Origin: Lomentospora prolificans
Lineage: Eukaryota; Ascomycota; Sordariomycetes; Microascales; Microascaceae
Direction: 5' to 3'
Length of the DNA: 64,000 bases
Assembly: GCA_029532625.1 (NCBI GenBank)
Contig: JARFXM010000001.1
Coordinates: forward strand, 496,001-560,000
The stretch's first letter is position 1. Each line of letters begins with the position of its first letter. A program made the translations under genes and the position numbers. This document shows positions 1 to 9,811 of this stretch, one piece after another. The notes beneath the pieces were generated by a model, which was not told the DNA's origin, made no database searches, and saw only the letters and a list, made by a program, of their open reading frames with translations.

Positions 1-3000
1 ACGGATCAAAATGTCGGAAAGAAAAAGGACGAACCCCGCTGGTTTTATGATATTGGGGGTAACAAGGGCGAATGGGACATGCAAGTAAGTACGAAGTAAG
101 AAAGACTATTGCTTCTTTTTTGTTTCCAGAGGAGCCACCGGCATGTTCAAACATCTTAGCTTCATCCTCAACTCGACCGATGCCCCCAACTAACACGCAA
201 CTCTCCGTTTCCTCATACTAGCTGAACGACCACCTCTGGCAAGTGATGCAACCCGCCCTCCAGCTCGTCAGCCAAGTTCTGTACCAGCGGCCCGAGTATC
301 TCAACGCTGCCCTCAAGGTCTGGGATCACAAAGTACTAGATGACCACCTCGACCCGCGCACTATCAAATCCTTCGTCCTCCGTAAATTTGACACAAAACC
401 CGTCGACGATCAGGACCCAAACCTATACGCAGAGATGGCTTTCCTCCGGGAACCCTTCTACTCCGGGGCCGTGGATACGCTATGGAACTATCTCGAGAAC
501 CATCTGAGCTGGTCTATTCAGGGGGACCCCGGTTGCTGGGCCCTCTCAACCTCCCAGAGATGGCCGGAGCCGAATGACGAACACGGAAACTTCAACATCC
601 TGCTGAATGCCGACATGGTGATGCCTTTGCTGGCGCCGGGGTATAGTTCTAGCGAGAAAACCATGGCTAGCTTCGCGATTGCATCTACTATGTTGCATGA
701 GCTCGCGGTAAGCCGCTTCCCTCTTCGTTTTGGGCCCCGCAAAGCGTGTTGCAATGACTTCTCCGCCTCTGTATCCTATGCTTCTGGTAGTTTGGTATCT
801 GAAGCTTACTTCTGTTTATAGCATAGTTTTATTCATTGCGGAGAAGAGTTCCTAAAAGACCCGCTGGATGTCTTGGGCCTCTTCCTTCCTCCAGAGCATG
901 AGCCCCGGTTTGATGATGCCTGGCTCGCAAATAAGGACAATCCCCACGAAGCGTATTTCCAAGATGAGCCACAGGGAGAGGCTGGCTTCGCTTTCGAAAA
1001 TTGGGTGAGTCAACGTTGAAATAATCGAAAGGGATATACTTTATAGAGTACTACCCTTCCCCCCTTCCTGCTACACATGCTCTTTTTATCGCATTCTTTC
1101 ATACTCTCACTAAACTCAAAAATAGCTCTTTGGCGGCTCGGTAACTACATTGGTGGAGTGCCGCGACAGGTATCTTCCAAACGACCACGCATACAACACC
1201 GTAGCTTGCCTAACGGATCGCTGGCCCATCGCCCATCACGTCGAGATACCCTCTCAAAAACACAAAAAGATATACGGCAACCCGATCCTCACCTGGCCAC
1301 CTCTTGACCCAGAACCAATGCAAATAATCACCCCCATCCACATGATAGAGAAGTACTTCACCAGGGAATTCTGGAATACCGCGATCCCGGCCTACGGACT
1401 TCCAACTCTCAAGATCCATGTCGGCCATTACCCCTCGAAGATGACGACTCCGCTATTCGAGAATAGGCGCAGCCATCATATGAAGTTCTACAAAGACATC
1501 ACCGGTTTTGAAGACGAGATCGAAGCCGTCATCGACGATCTGAGGGCCTCCAAGTACTACATTGCGTCCAACTACCTCGTCAGCCTCGTCGGCGAACAGG
1601 CACGCGTCCACATCGCCATCCACCGCTGGGAACTACACGAGATGGCCTTGAACGGCCGTATGCCTGGCATAAACGAAAAGTTCTTTGCCCTGCGCTGCGT
1701 ACTGCTGGAGGCGTACGCGTCCAACAACGGATCGGACTTGAGGAACTCTGGCGCGAGTGTCGATCAGATCGTGCAACACTACGCCGACACGCGAAAGGAG
1801 TGGGAGCAGGCGGTGGCGCGCCTGCCTGGTATGAACCCACCCGTTGGATCCGAGCACATCAACTGCGAAGATATATCATCGTTCGCAAACTCCGCTGAGG
1901 CTGGATGGGATACGGTTCTTCATAGAATCAGGCATCGCCTCCCCGATATCTACAATTTTTTCAACTGGGAGTTGAGTTTTCTCGAGAGCGTCATCTTCGA
2001 CATCTACTCAATGGATCCGCCTAGCCGCGAGAAGGTAATGGCCAAGTTCAGCCCAGGCTGGAAACTCACGCTGTCTAATTTATTGGGCGTGGTTCGTAGC
2101 TTCATCGTTCCTTTAGGACCGCTGCAGATCAGAGATAACAATCTCCGGATCTGGTTCGCGCGCTACGTCGAGTGTTCCCAACGTATAGTGAAGTTGAAGC
2201 AGTACGTCACGAGCGACCAGGATAAGCTAAACCCAGTTGAATGGCGCAATGCACTCGTCACTCTGGGAAGGGGCAAAGCCAGCCGTCGTACGCCGTCACG
2301 GAACTGGGCTAGGTTCGTCCGAGATTCAATCCAGAAGATGCCGCGCGGTCTCAGGGATAGGTTTAATGCCGCCGTGGAGCTTTTGTACGATGTCCCAAAG
2401 ACAAGCCCACACGAAGTAGCCAAGGCTCTTAATATGTCGGGACGTAGCATCAAAGGTCGCAGGGCCCAGGGTCCTTTTGCGGACTTTATGACGCTTGTCA
2501 AAGGGCGAGCTGACCTTGAAGCGGCCAACGTCATTTTAGATATGACCCAGGGCTTTGGAGCGTCTATACGGAACGCTCCGGGAATGGACGCCGCTATTAA
2601 GGTGATTCAAAAGGCCATCGCTGAGCAGCAACGTATACAAGTCAGCATGATGAACATGGCGGACAAGCTTGAGGACATGTATAACCTGCATTTGGCTAGC
2701 GATCAGGTCTATAAAGCAGAGACGGATCTTCAGCAGGCCGAGACTCTACGGAATGACCTCCTTACCGAGCTGGCCCAACTGCAGGAGTGGCAACTCAACA
2801 GCCATACGATGCAAAATCAGGACAAGATCCAAAAGCTGCTCAACAAAACCCAGCAGCTCCTTGAAGAACAGATGGAAAACGTTAGTAAATGCGAGAAAAA
2901 CATTAGAATCGCTCAGGAGACGCAACCGCCTTCGGATGACCGACAGAGGATTGCTATTTCGGTCCAAGGTCTGAAACAGCTGCGCGAGAAAGAAGAGCGG

Positions 3001-3609
3001 GAGAGGCAGGAGGCCGCTGACCTCGCGACTAAAGCTCTAAGTCTATACCCTTTAACGCCGGAAATCCGGCCAACTTTCCATTTTGAGCCAGGCCCTGAGG
3101 ACCCTGTTTATAAAATGAGAAGGAATCAGAGTATCAGTCTTCAAGAGGCACGAGAACGAAGAGAGAAAAAGAGGGGGACAAAGCGGGAGAAAAAGAGAAA
3201 AGCCGAAATGACTTTAGAAGCATTCGAGTCGCCGAGGAAGAAGGAAACCACCAGTATTCGAACCGCGGCACTCGTATCGTTGATAGAGGACCCGCCTTCT
3301 CACAGGCGGCCACTGGGGATTGCAGGAGATCCTCACCCATTCGCTACTCACATCCAGCTCTCCAATGCTTTTGGGGGCCCGCAGCCACCCGGCCAGCCAG
3401 ATAAGCCTTTACCAACCTATGGAGATACAGATGAGGACATAGTGATGACAATGGTGGACGAGGCAGAAAATTATCCGCATATGGGGCTGGGAAACGCTTA
3501 CACTCTGCCGAAGAATTCTCGAGAGGCATTGTGGAATGTAGCAGCCCGTAGCTTACCACGAAGCATAAATGATTACAACCAGCCATGGGATGATGGATGG
3601 AGCATTTGA
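1..3609 (+). CDS. Large protein with HELAH zinc-metalloprotease-like motif and coiled-coil tail (5'-partial)
   Basis: The gene enters from the left edge already open in frame. Exons are 1-84, 222-707, 822-1004 and 1126-3609, all joined in phase 0, giving at least 1078 residues. Introns are 137, 114 and 121 bp with GTAAGT, GTAAGC and GTGAGT donors. Joining exons 2 and 3 creates the sequence HELAH followed by SFIHCGEEF, an HExxH zinc-binding motif split exactly by an intron (residues about 187-191 of the visible part). A glutamate in GFAFENW, roughly 55 residues downstream, could be the third zinc ligand as in gluzincins; this is inference. Residues about 740-885 are rich in E, Q, L and K heptads (coiled coil). 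Residues about 916-960 are a basic, lysine/arginine-rich segment resembling a nuclear localisation signal. No named family is recognised. It could be a proteolytically dead scaffold. It converges with the macro-domain gene, 215 bp away. Confidence 0.75.
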
Positions 3610-3824
3610 TAGCTCGCACGGAACTAGGGGGTCGTGAAATAAGATCTAGCCGGCGTACTGAAGGGGTTAAAAAGTTGGGTTGAAACCTATGGTATTGTAT
3701 TATATGCTCTCAATTACATCGCACACTTGGGTATGTCTCCTCTGCCTCGCGCACCCCTGCAATGGTGACGCATGCGGCTCCTGGCTCTCAAGCTATGCAT
3801 AGCGCTGGTAAGAGGCCCAAGGGA

Positions 3825-4563
3825 TTACGTTTCTTCTGGAGGGAAGAACTGCCTATTATATTGTCAGTTACCAGCCACCATGGGCTTTCTCCCATAAAGG
3901 TACTCACGGTAAGATATTATTGTACGCAACGACGTCCTTCATCTCAAACGTGACAAAAATAACCCGACTCAGCTTCTCCCCATCTGGTCCGTCAAGGAAG
4001 TTCCTCGTCGTCTCAGCCGCAACTTGGGCAGCATCATTGCTAGGATAACCATAGATACCAGTACTAATGGCACTGAAAGCTATGCTGCCGCAGTTATTTT
4101 CAACCGCAAGCTCGAGGCTTTTCTGGTAACACCCGCTCAAGGCCGCCTTGGCGCCATCGGCCCCGAGTTGCCTATACACGGGCCCAACGGCGTGGATGAC
4201 CCTCTCTGCGGGCAAACGGTAGCCCTTGGTGATTTTCGCGGAGCCTGTATCGCATCCATTCAATGTGTAGCACTCCCGAACGAGCTCGGGTCCCGCTGCC
4301 CTGTGGATAGCTCCATCAACACCACCGCCACCTAGGAGGCTGGTGTTAGCGGCGTTGACGATGGCGCCGACCTCAAGCTTCGTGATGTCGCCGCGGTAGA
4401 CGCTTACGCGATCGTTGATAGATGAGGATGCGGTGCGCAGAGCTTTGGCCGCTGGTCTGAGCTCTTCGAGCTTGTAGAGTTGGGTGAGGGTGGGGATATC
4501 CTTAAGCCCAATGGTTCCCATTGTGGATAAAAGCCGCCTGGACAGTATTCGCTTGGAAAGCAT
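3825..4563 (-). CDS. Macro-domain (ADP-ribose-binding / de-MARylation) protein, MacroD type
   Basis: Two exons: 4563-3908 and 3852-3825, separated by a 55 bp intron (donor GTGAGT at 3907, acceptor AG at 3854-3853). The product is 227 residues. The macro-domain signature is clear: GDIT, then IVNAANTSLLGGGGVDGAIHRAAG at residues 68-91, then GYRLPAERVIHAVGPVY, and an STGIYGYP loop. MacroD-type enzymes bind ADP-ribose and remove mono-ADP-ribose or deacetylate O-acetyl-ADP-ribose. The intron is needed to restore the family's usual C-terminal FFPP motif; without it the protein ends early at NNILP. The first methionine gives a basic, serine/leucine-rich start (MLSKRILSRRLLSTM) that looks like a mitochondrial presequence. 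The conserved start of the family fits Met15 better, so both starts are possible. Confidence 0.9.
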
Positions 4564-5215
4564 AAGTTTCGGCGAATAAAGGCGGAAGAGAAGACTATTT
4601 CCGCTGAAGTAGGATAGCAGTTGTAGTCTATGAGGCGCTTCCTGATTTTTATTGCCTTGCCGTCAAGGTGGGGTTGAGGTTTACGCAACTGGACTTGGAT
4701 CAAAGAATGGGATGAAGGCGAAGGCAGACCGCAATGGTGCTGGGAAGAGAACTACAGGCACAGAAATAGATAATAGCGAGCACAAAGGTGTACGGCCTGA
4801 TGACAATGATTCGCGCCAGCCCATGGCATGACCTTTGAGAGCGGCGATGATCGAGACATGGAGAAGGCGAAATCATGTTCCACTGTCGACGTCATAAAAG
4901 ATGCATAAATTTGTACATGTACGATTCTGCATAAAATTTGGTACTACGCCTCATACCTTCGTAGAGAGTTCTCCAATCAAAGCCTGCTCCACTTCAATTG
5001 ATGCTTCATTCTGCTCTTCCCCAATTCTAGGCCAAAGGTTTTATGTTTGTTAATAAGATTGACACCGACTCAGGGACCCTTCTGACTGCAACACTCTATC
5101 GCTTCGGACTTGAACTCCCCAGAAGGAGCTCGGAATAGCGGTGAGGAAAGGCGGCCTGTGACTTTCCAAGATTCTGTGTTCTATGATTATCGAACGTATA
5201 TCTATCCGTGCCAGT
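4564..5215. other. Intergenic region upstream of the macro-domain gene
   Basis: About 650 bp between the macro-domain start and the 3' end of the small secreted protein gene. No convincing coding exon, RNA gene or repeat was seen. It should hold the macro gene promoter. Confidence 0.5.
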
Positions 5216-5635
5216 CTACCCTGAAGTCGCTAAGAAAGTCTGGTCGCAGTATGACCAGATAGCCTTCAGACCCCTCGGATACGTCTATGTCGGTCCAAGT
5301 TTGGGTTAGCAAAGCAAAACTCTACCGCTTGAATGGAGATGCCTCACGATCCTTGCGCAACAGGCGCCTATTGCTCCCTCTGGGCAGGTTATGAGATCGA
5401 TACCGTCAAGTGTCGACGCCTGAGCATCCCTCAGTCCTGACGCTGCCCGGCAACCCACACCAGCATTCAGGGTTGTGTCGATGGGTCCGTCACAACAGAA
5501 GGGAACGAAGTTTCCGAATGTCGAAAAGCGATAGTCGGTCTCTTTCAATGGTTCGCAGTAAAATTTAGGGGCGCTTTCTGATAGACCCCAAGATACTGCG
5601 GAGAAAAGAGCCCAGAGAGCGATCAAGGCCGACAT
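5216..5635 (-). CDS. Small secreted 8-cysteine protein with hydrophobin-like cysteine order
   Basis: The preferred model is exon 1 at 5635-5348 (96 codons) and exon 2 at 5284-5216, with a 63 bp intron (donor GTGAGG, branch CTAAC, acceptor TAG). It gives 118 residues. Reading through the donor instead gives 109 residues ending at 5306. Residues 1-21 form a hydrophobic signal peptide (MSALIALWALFSAVSWG). The mature part has eight cysteines in the order C-CC-C-C-CC-C at 27, 47-48, 62, 84, 92-93 and 109. This is the hydrophobin order, but the gaps (19, 13, 21, 7 and 15 residues) fit neither class I nor class II well. Either model keeps eight cysteines. Upstream in-frame codons reach 5848, but the signal peptide begins at the 5635 ATG. 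The likely role is a secreted surface or effector-type protein; the function is not known. Confidence 0.55.
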
Positions 5636-6306
5636 CGTGGCGCATTCGAGGAATTGCAAGGACGACGATACAACATGATGACTGGAGTACCCTTGGAAAA
5701 GTGTTGAATGTGGAACAAGGTTTACTGAGGATGGATCTCTTCTTTCTACTTGAGAGCCAAGAGGCGGGCTGTCATCCCCTCGAGCCAAGATATCGATGCC
5801 AAGCAGGCCAAGCCAAGGGTGGAGGACACGGGATGGCAAAATGCACAAAGAGCGCTTTGAATGGGCCTGGCATTACATTGCTATTTTCTGAGTGATGATC
5901 TCTTGCTGGTTTTTTTCATCCATGGGGTAATTGCCCCGTAAAAAGGGCGGGCCAAATAGATCCATGCCTCAGAGAAATCTCGAATCTCGATGGAACGAAT
6001 GCGGACGCGCTTCTCCCCGAATCCGGAATAAACCCCACCCGTACCGGCTTCCGTTCTTCACCGGACTTGAAGTATAAGTGTGCTCTATATATTGTCAAAG
6101 GATTTAGCGCTAATCAAGGTTTCTACAGCTCATTGCTCCCCAGTTCCCTCTTCTCAGCTGTCAACGACCCCAACTTCGGCTCCGACTGAGGCACTACCTG
6201 TGGATAGGCTGTTGTCATTGAGCGATGGTATATGTAGCTCGCGGATGTAGTTGTTTCCGACCTGTGCCTTTGAATTGCTTCCTACACAAACCCCTCCGTC
6301 TCCAGA
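5636..6306. other. Divergent intergenic region
   Basis: Separates the secreted cysteine-rich gene (-) from the HeLo-type pseudogene (+). A TATA-like stretch (TATATATT) lies at 6086-6093, about 215 bp before the HeLo start codon. No other feature was recognised. Confidence 0.45.
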
Positions 6307-7207
6307 ATGGCAGAGACGTTTGGCATCATCAGCGGGGTGTTTAGCTTACTACAAGTTTTCGACCTCATAGGAAACTTCTGCGACGCCATCGACATCGGGC
6401 GCAATTTTACCGACGACCACCTAACTTTTGTGGCTGCGGCTGGGTATTTCTCGTCTACGCCAGCCTGACGCGCTGGGGTACCACAGTCGACATCCACAGT
6501 TGACTCACATTTTTCAGATGCGCAATCACAAGACTTACAGGTCATAAGGGTGAAAGAGACACTTGAAAGACTTGACAAGCTCTGTGTTGGGGAGGTGGAA
6601 GCAGCTGGCCGATGCGCACCAACTACGAGCAAGGAATCCTCAGACAATGCCTGCATTCTCGCTCTGTTGTGCTGGCGAAAATATTTGCAGGGTGGTGGCT
6701 CGATGACAACGAGGGTGTGAGCCGGCCGCGAAGGGCGCCCCTTCGCAGAAGCCTTTCTTGGTTCTTCGTTGGCAAAAGTCCCTTACTCTGGTCATTGAAG
6801 ATATCGAGAACCTCCTCGATCACTTGGAGCAAATCTGGCTTCCCGAAGACGCGCGATACAAAGCCTTGATGGCGGCGGAAGAAGTTCATCAGTTTTCCGA
6901 GGTTCAAGGGGCACTGAAAACTTTGACGATGACTGCAAGGGTGACTGATCCCGGGCTGATCAACGTAGCAGGGGAAAGAATGCGCACCAACGATGTGAAG
7001 GCTGGTCAAGGTAACAAGGTTCACAGAGTAAACTACGAGGGGGCGACGGACTTCAGATTTCGAACTGGGGATGTAGTGTACAACGACTACCAGGGCCCTA
7101 TTATCTCGGGAAGCAATGAAGTCTGGTCTTTGAATGTGAGGCAGAGCTCTGTGGCAAAAGTTTGGGTGGGAAATTCATTTGGAAGAGACACTGACTTTTG
7201 GAAATAA
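6307..7207 (+). pseudogene. Broken HeLo-domain gene with HET-s-type amyloid-motif C-terminus
   Basis: The start at 6307 reads MAETFGIISGVFSLLQVFDL, the N-terminal helix of the HeLo domain (HET-S/LopB pore-forming cell-death domain). In that frame a stop comes at 6466-6468. The conserved LTRWG helix is intact in a second frame (6465-6479), which stops at 6501-6503. The next helices (SDAQSQDL, then VKETLERL) lie in a third register from 6514 and stop at 6718-6720. The last part, open from 6707 to 7207, carries RWQKSLTLVIEDIENLL (a late HeLo helix) and then two amyloid-like pseudo-repeats, KVHRVNYEG and KVWVGNSFG, and ends GRDTDFWK. The spacing of the fragments matches an intron-less HeLo domain, so the breaks look like small indels rather than introns. 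HET-S relatives act in prion-controlled vegetative incompatibility. The C-terminal frame begins with no nearby ATG; the first is at 6869. Confidence 0.75.
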
Positions 7208-9811
7208 GTCGCACGAGGACATACGAGGGATTTTATTCATATTCTTGTCCAAAGAGAGGGAGATGCTAATTTTGTAAAAGGTGAATGAGTGTAGCCTTGT
7301 TCAAGTCCCCATTACAAGTACCACCACGTGTACTTGGAGTGACAATGTCCGCATGCGGAATATGCCTGGTTGCCGGGGGTGGGTCCCGGGCCGGGGCCAG
7401 GGCAGCATAGGTGGAACCGACCGAGATTAGATTGTGGACGAAGGAGCGACTGACCAACATTGACTCTTCGGCCACGCACTCTATTATGTTCACTCTTAAC
7501 TAGCGCTGAAATATAGAGAGAGCCCTGAACTTCAACGATTTACCTATAACAAAGCGGAGAAGTCTCCAGAAGCCTCGTGCTCCGCCGCGCTGGTACGAGC
7601 CGCGCCTTTTGCTAACTCCTGAGCCGTAACCACGCAAATCGGAGCTCCAGCTTTTTCTGGGACTTCCCCCTGCTCTCTGGTCAAAAGCCAAATGCATGTA
7701 TTCACTGACGAGTCAGTTTATTACGTTGAGGCATACACGACCAGAGATGGCACTATGGTATGTGGAGGTATTCATCTGTCCAAGGACATTCGATGTCGCC
7801 CCACGATCTTCGCCCCAGATTGATGTACCGGGAATTGGCTATTAACCATGTATACCTGATGGCCTCATTCGACAGACTACGTAAAAAGAGCGGCGAGCGG
7901 AACCACTGATAGCTTTGTTTCACGATGACAGCGAAGTGCATGGGCTGTAGCTGCCAAAAGCGGTCATAAATGTACCCGGAAAGCGTGGTGGACTGCTCCT
8001 GCCAAAAGTCAAAGCGAGCGCCCCCCAAGGCAACCGGTCAACCCGAAACATGGAAGGTGCGCCCCGGATCCGATTTCATTACCAACACAAAACCCCGCCA
8101 AAAAAGCGTTTCGTGTTTGCGTCGAGGGTTATCTTGTTATATTCATCAATTAAATTGAATTAATGCACATTCCTCGAGTCTGGATCATTTTTTTCTTTTG
8201 CCTTTGCTGACCGCCTCGTTTTCTGCTTGCCAGGCGGTGCCACCGGATTTGGAGGGTACTCTCGACCCAGAAGAGAAGCCAGCCTCCCTCACCAAAATCT
8301 GTGACACGGCTCACACAGCCGCCACGGAGGCGTCAGTTTCACACCCTTGCCCCGGGTCTCACTCGTCCCGCTTGCCCATGAAGGCTTTCGTCTCGTTTCG
8401 GCCTTGACCCTGCGCTCTTCTTGATTTTGCCAATACTCCAAGAGTAACCTGGAACCAATTCTCTGTACTACCGGCAATGAGCACGCTGACGTACCCTTCC
8501 TCGCGAAGAAGCGAAGCTGTGAACTCTTCCCATCAGGCGCAGAGGTACCAGATTAAAGCCGTTTCTATTGCGAAACGAAATCTGATATGGCGCCGTCCAT
8601 GTTTTTAAGTATCTTCTCAACGCCAGTAGTGCCGGGGCGCCGTGCTGCGTCTCCTATCATGTCCGTCTGAAACATCTACATATGTTTAACCCCGTTCTTC
8701 GAGTTCAGATGCCAGGAATGGGATTTTTTTTCCATGCATGTAAGATGGGATGTCGGCAGAGCTGCGCGACGTCACTAACACAACGGTTTTGGTCCAAAGA
8801 TCGCTCCCACCCTCGCGCAGGGCCCCTTGAAGCGGAACCAGCCACCAAGCAAGAGCTCGAGCATCTCATGTTCGCCGTTATCCCCGGTGATACTACTAGA
8901 GACTGGGAAGCGGAGTCTCATCATCTTGATATCCGAACATTTTGATGCCGATCCCCTTGGGCGGGTCGCCTCCCGGTGCTCTCTTGGCCCCCAGAGATTC
9001 TCCTCTTAAATAACAGTCCCGCCCTTGTTTGTGATCCCTGCTGAAAATGATTGCCGTTATCATTGTCAATCATTCATGGCCTGGTTCTGTTCTCTCCCTC
9101 TCTTCCTTATGCGACCCCATCAACCACACCAAGACAGTTTAAACCACTCTCAGTCAATGCCGCATCATCAAAGATTGATCTACTCATCACCCATCTAACG
9201 AAGCCATCCCAACGGACCGATCGACTTTGCAAAAGGCGGCGTGTCGAGCTCGCGGTTGCTCTAGTACAGTTTCTTACTCCGCTCACTGTTCGGTTCCGTC
9301 ATCCGATCCATCTCACCATCCCCTCCCCACCTTATTTCCTGGCTGTGGTTCACTCTAGGGTCACGTTCGTCTTAATAGCGTGTTATACCGAAGGCCTGGT
9401 TTCTCCTCTTCTCAACAAGCACACTCGTTCTCATCGCCAAAAAGGCAACTTCTGATTAACCCGAAATCTTAATTGAAGGAGGGTTGTACGAGCTGTTTGC
9501 GCCACAGGGTCTCGAAAGAATCGCTTTCTTGTCATCTTGACCACCATCTCGCGACTGATTGAGCTTCGCCCCCCAATATCGTGAGCAGGCTGACCGCGAT
9601 ACTCCGCGATACACACTCGAGTTTTTCGTTCAATCCGTCGTCCTCGAAGTATTCTTCCAGCCCGATCATGATTTTCAAGTCACATAGGGTTCGCATGCTG
9701 GGGTAGTTTGTGTCAGGCATCGACAAGCCGACACTCGAAACCAGCTCTGATTGGAGCTGTCTCTTTAAGAAATTTAATCATCCGGCTTCACTCTTGGGGA
9801 GCTCGGAAGCA
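7208..9811. other. Intergenic region and long 5' leader of the DUF3433 gene
   Basis: No exon with recognisable protein similarity on either strand; only short unsupported open frames. The last 0.8 kb (about 9000-9811) is pyrimidine-rich and is probably the promoter and 5' leader of the downstream gene. It contains upstream start codons, including one at 9047 with a frame of about 30 codons. Confidence 0.45.

Noticed and set aside
6478..6517. Possible 40-base intron in the HeLo gene (GTACCA ... TTTTTCAG)
   Set aside because: Too short for this genome's introns (54 bp and up), and removing it deletes the conserved segment after LTRWG. A frameshift explains the data better.
9051..9455. Open frame of 134 codons before the DUF3433 gene
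   Set aside because: Pyrimidine-rich leader sequence giving Ser/Pro/Leu-rich translation; no family features.
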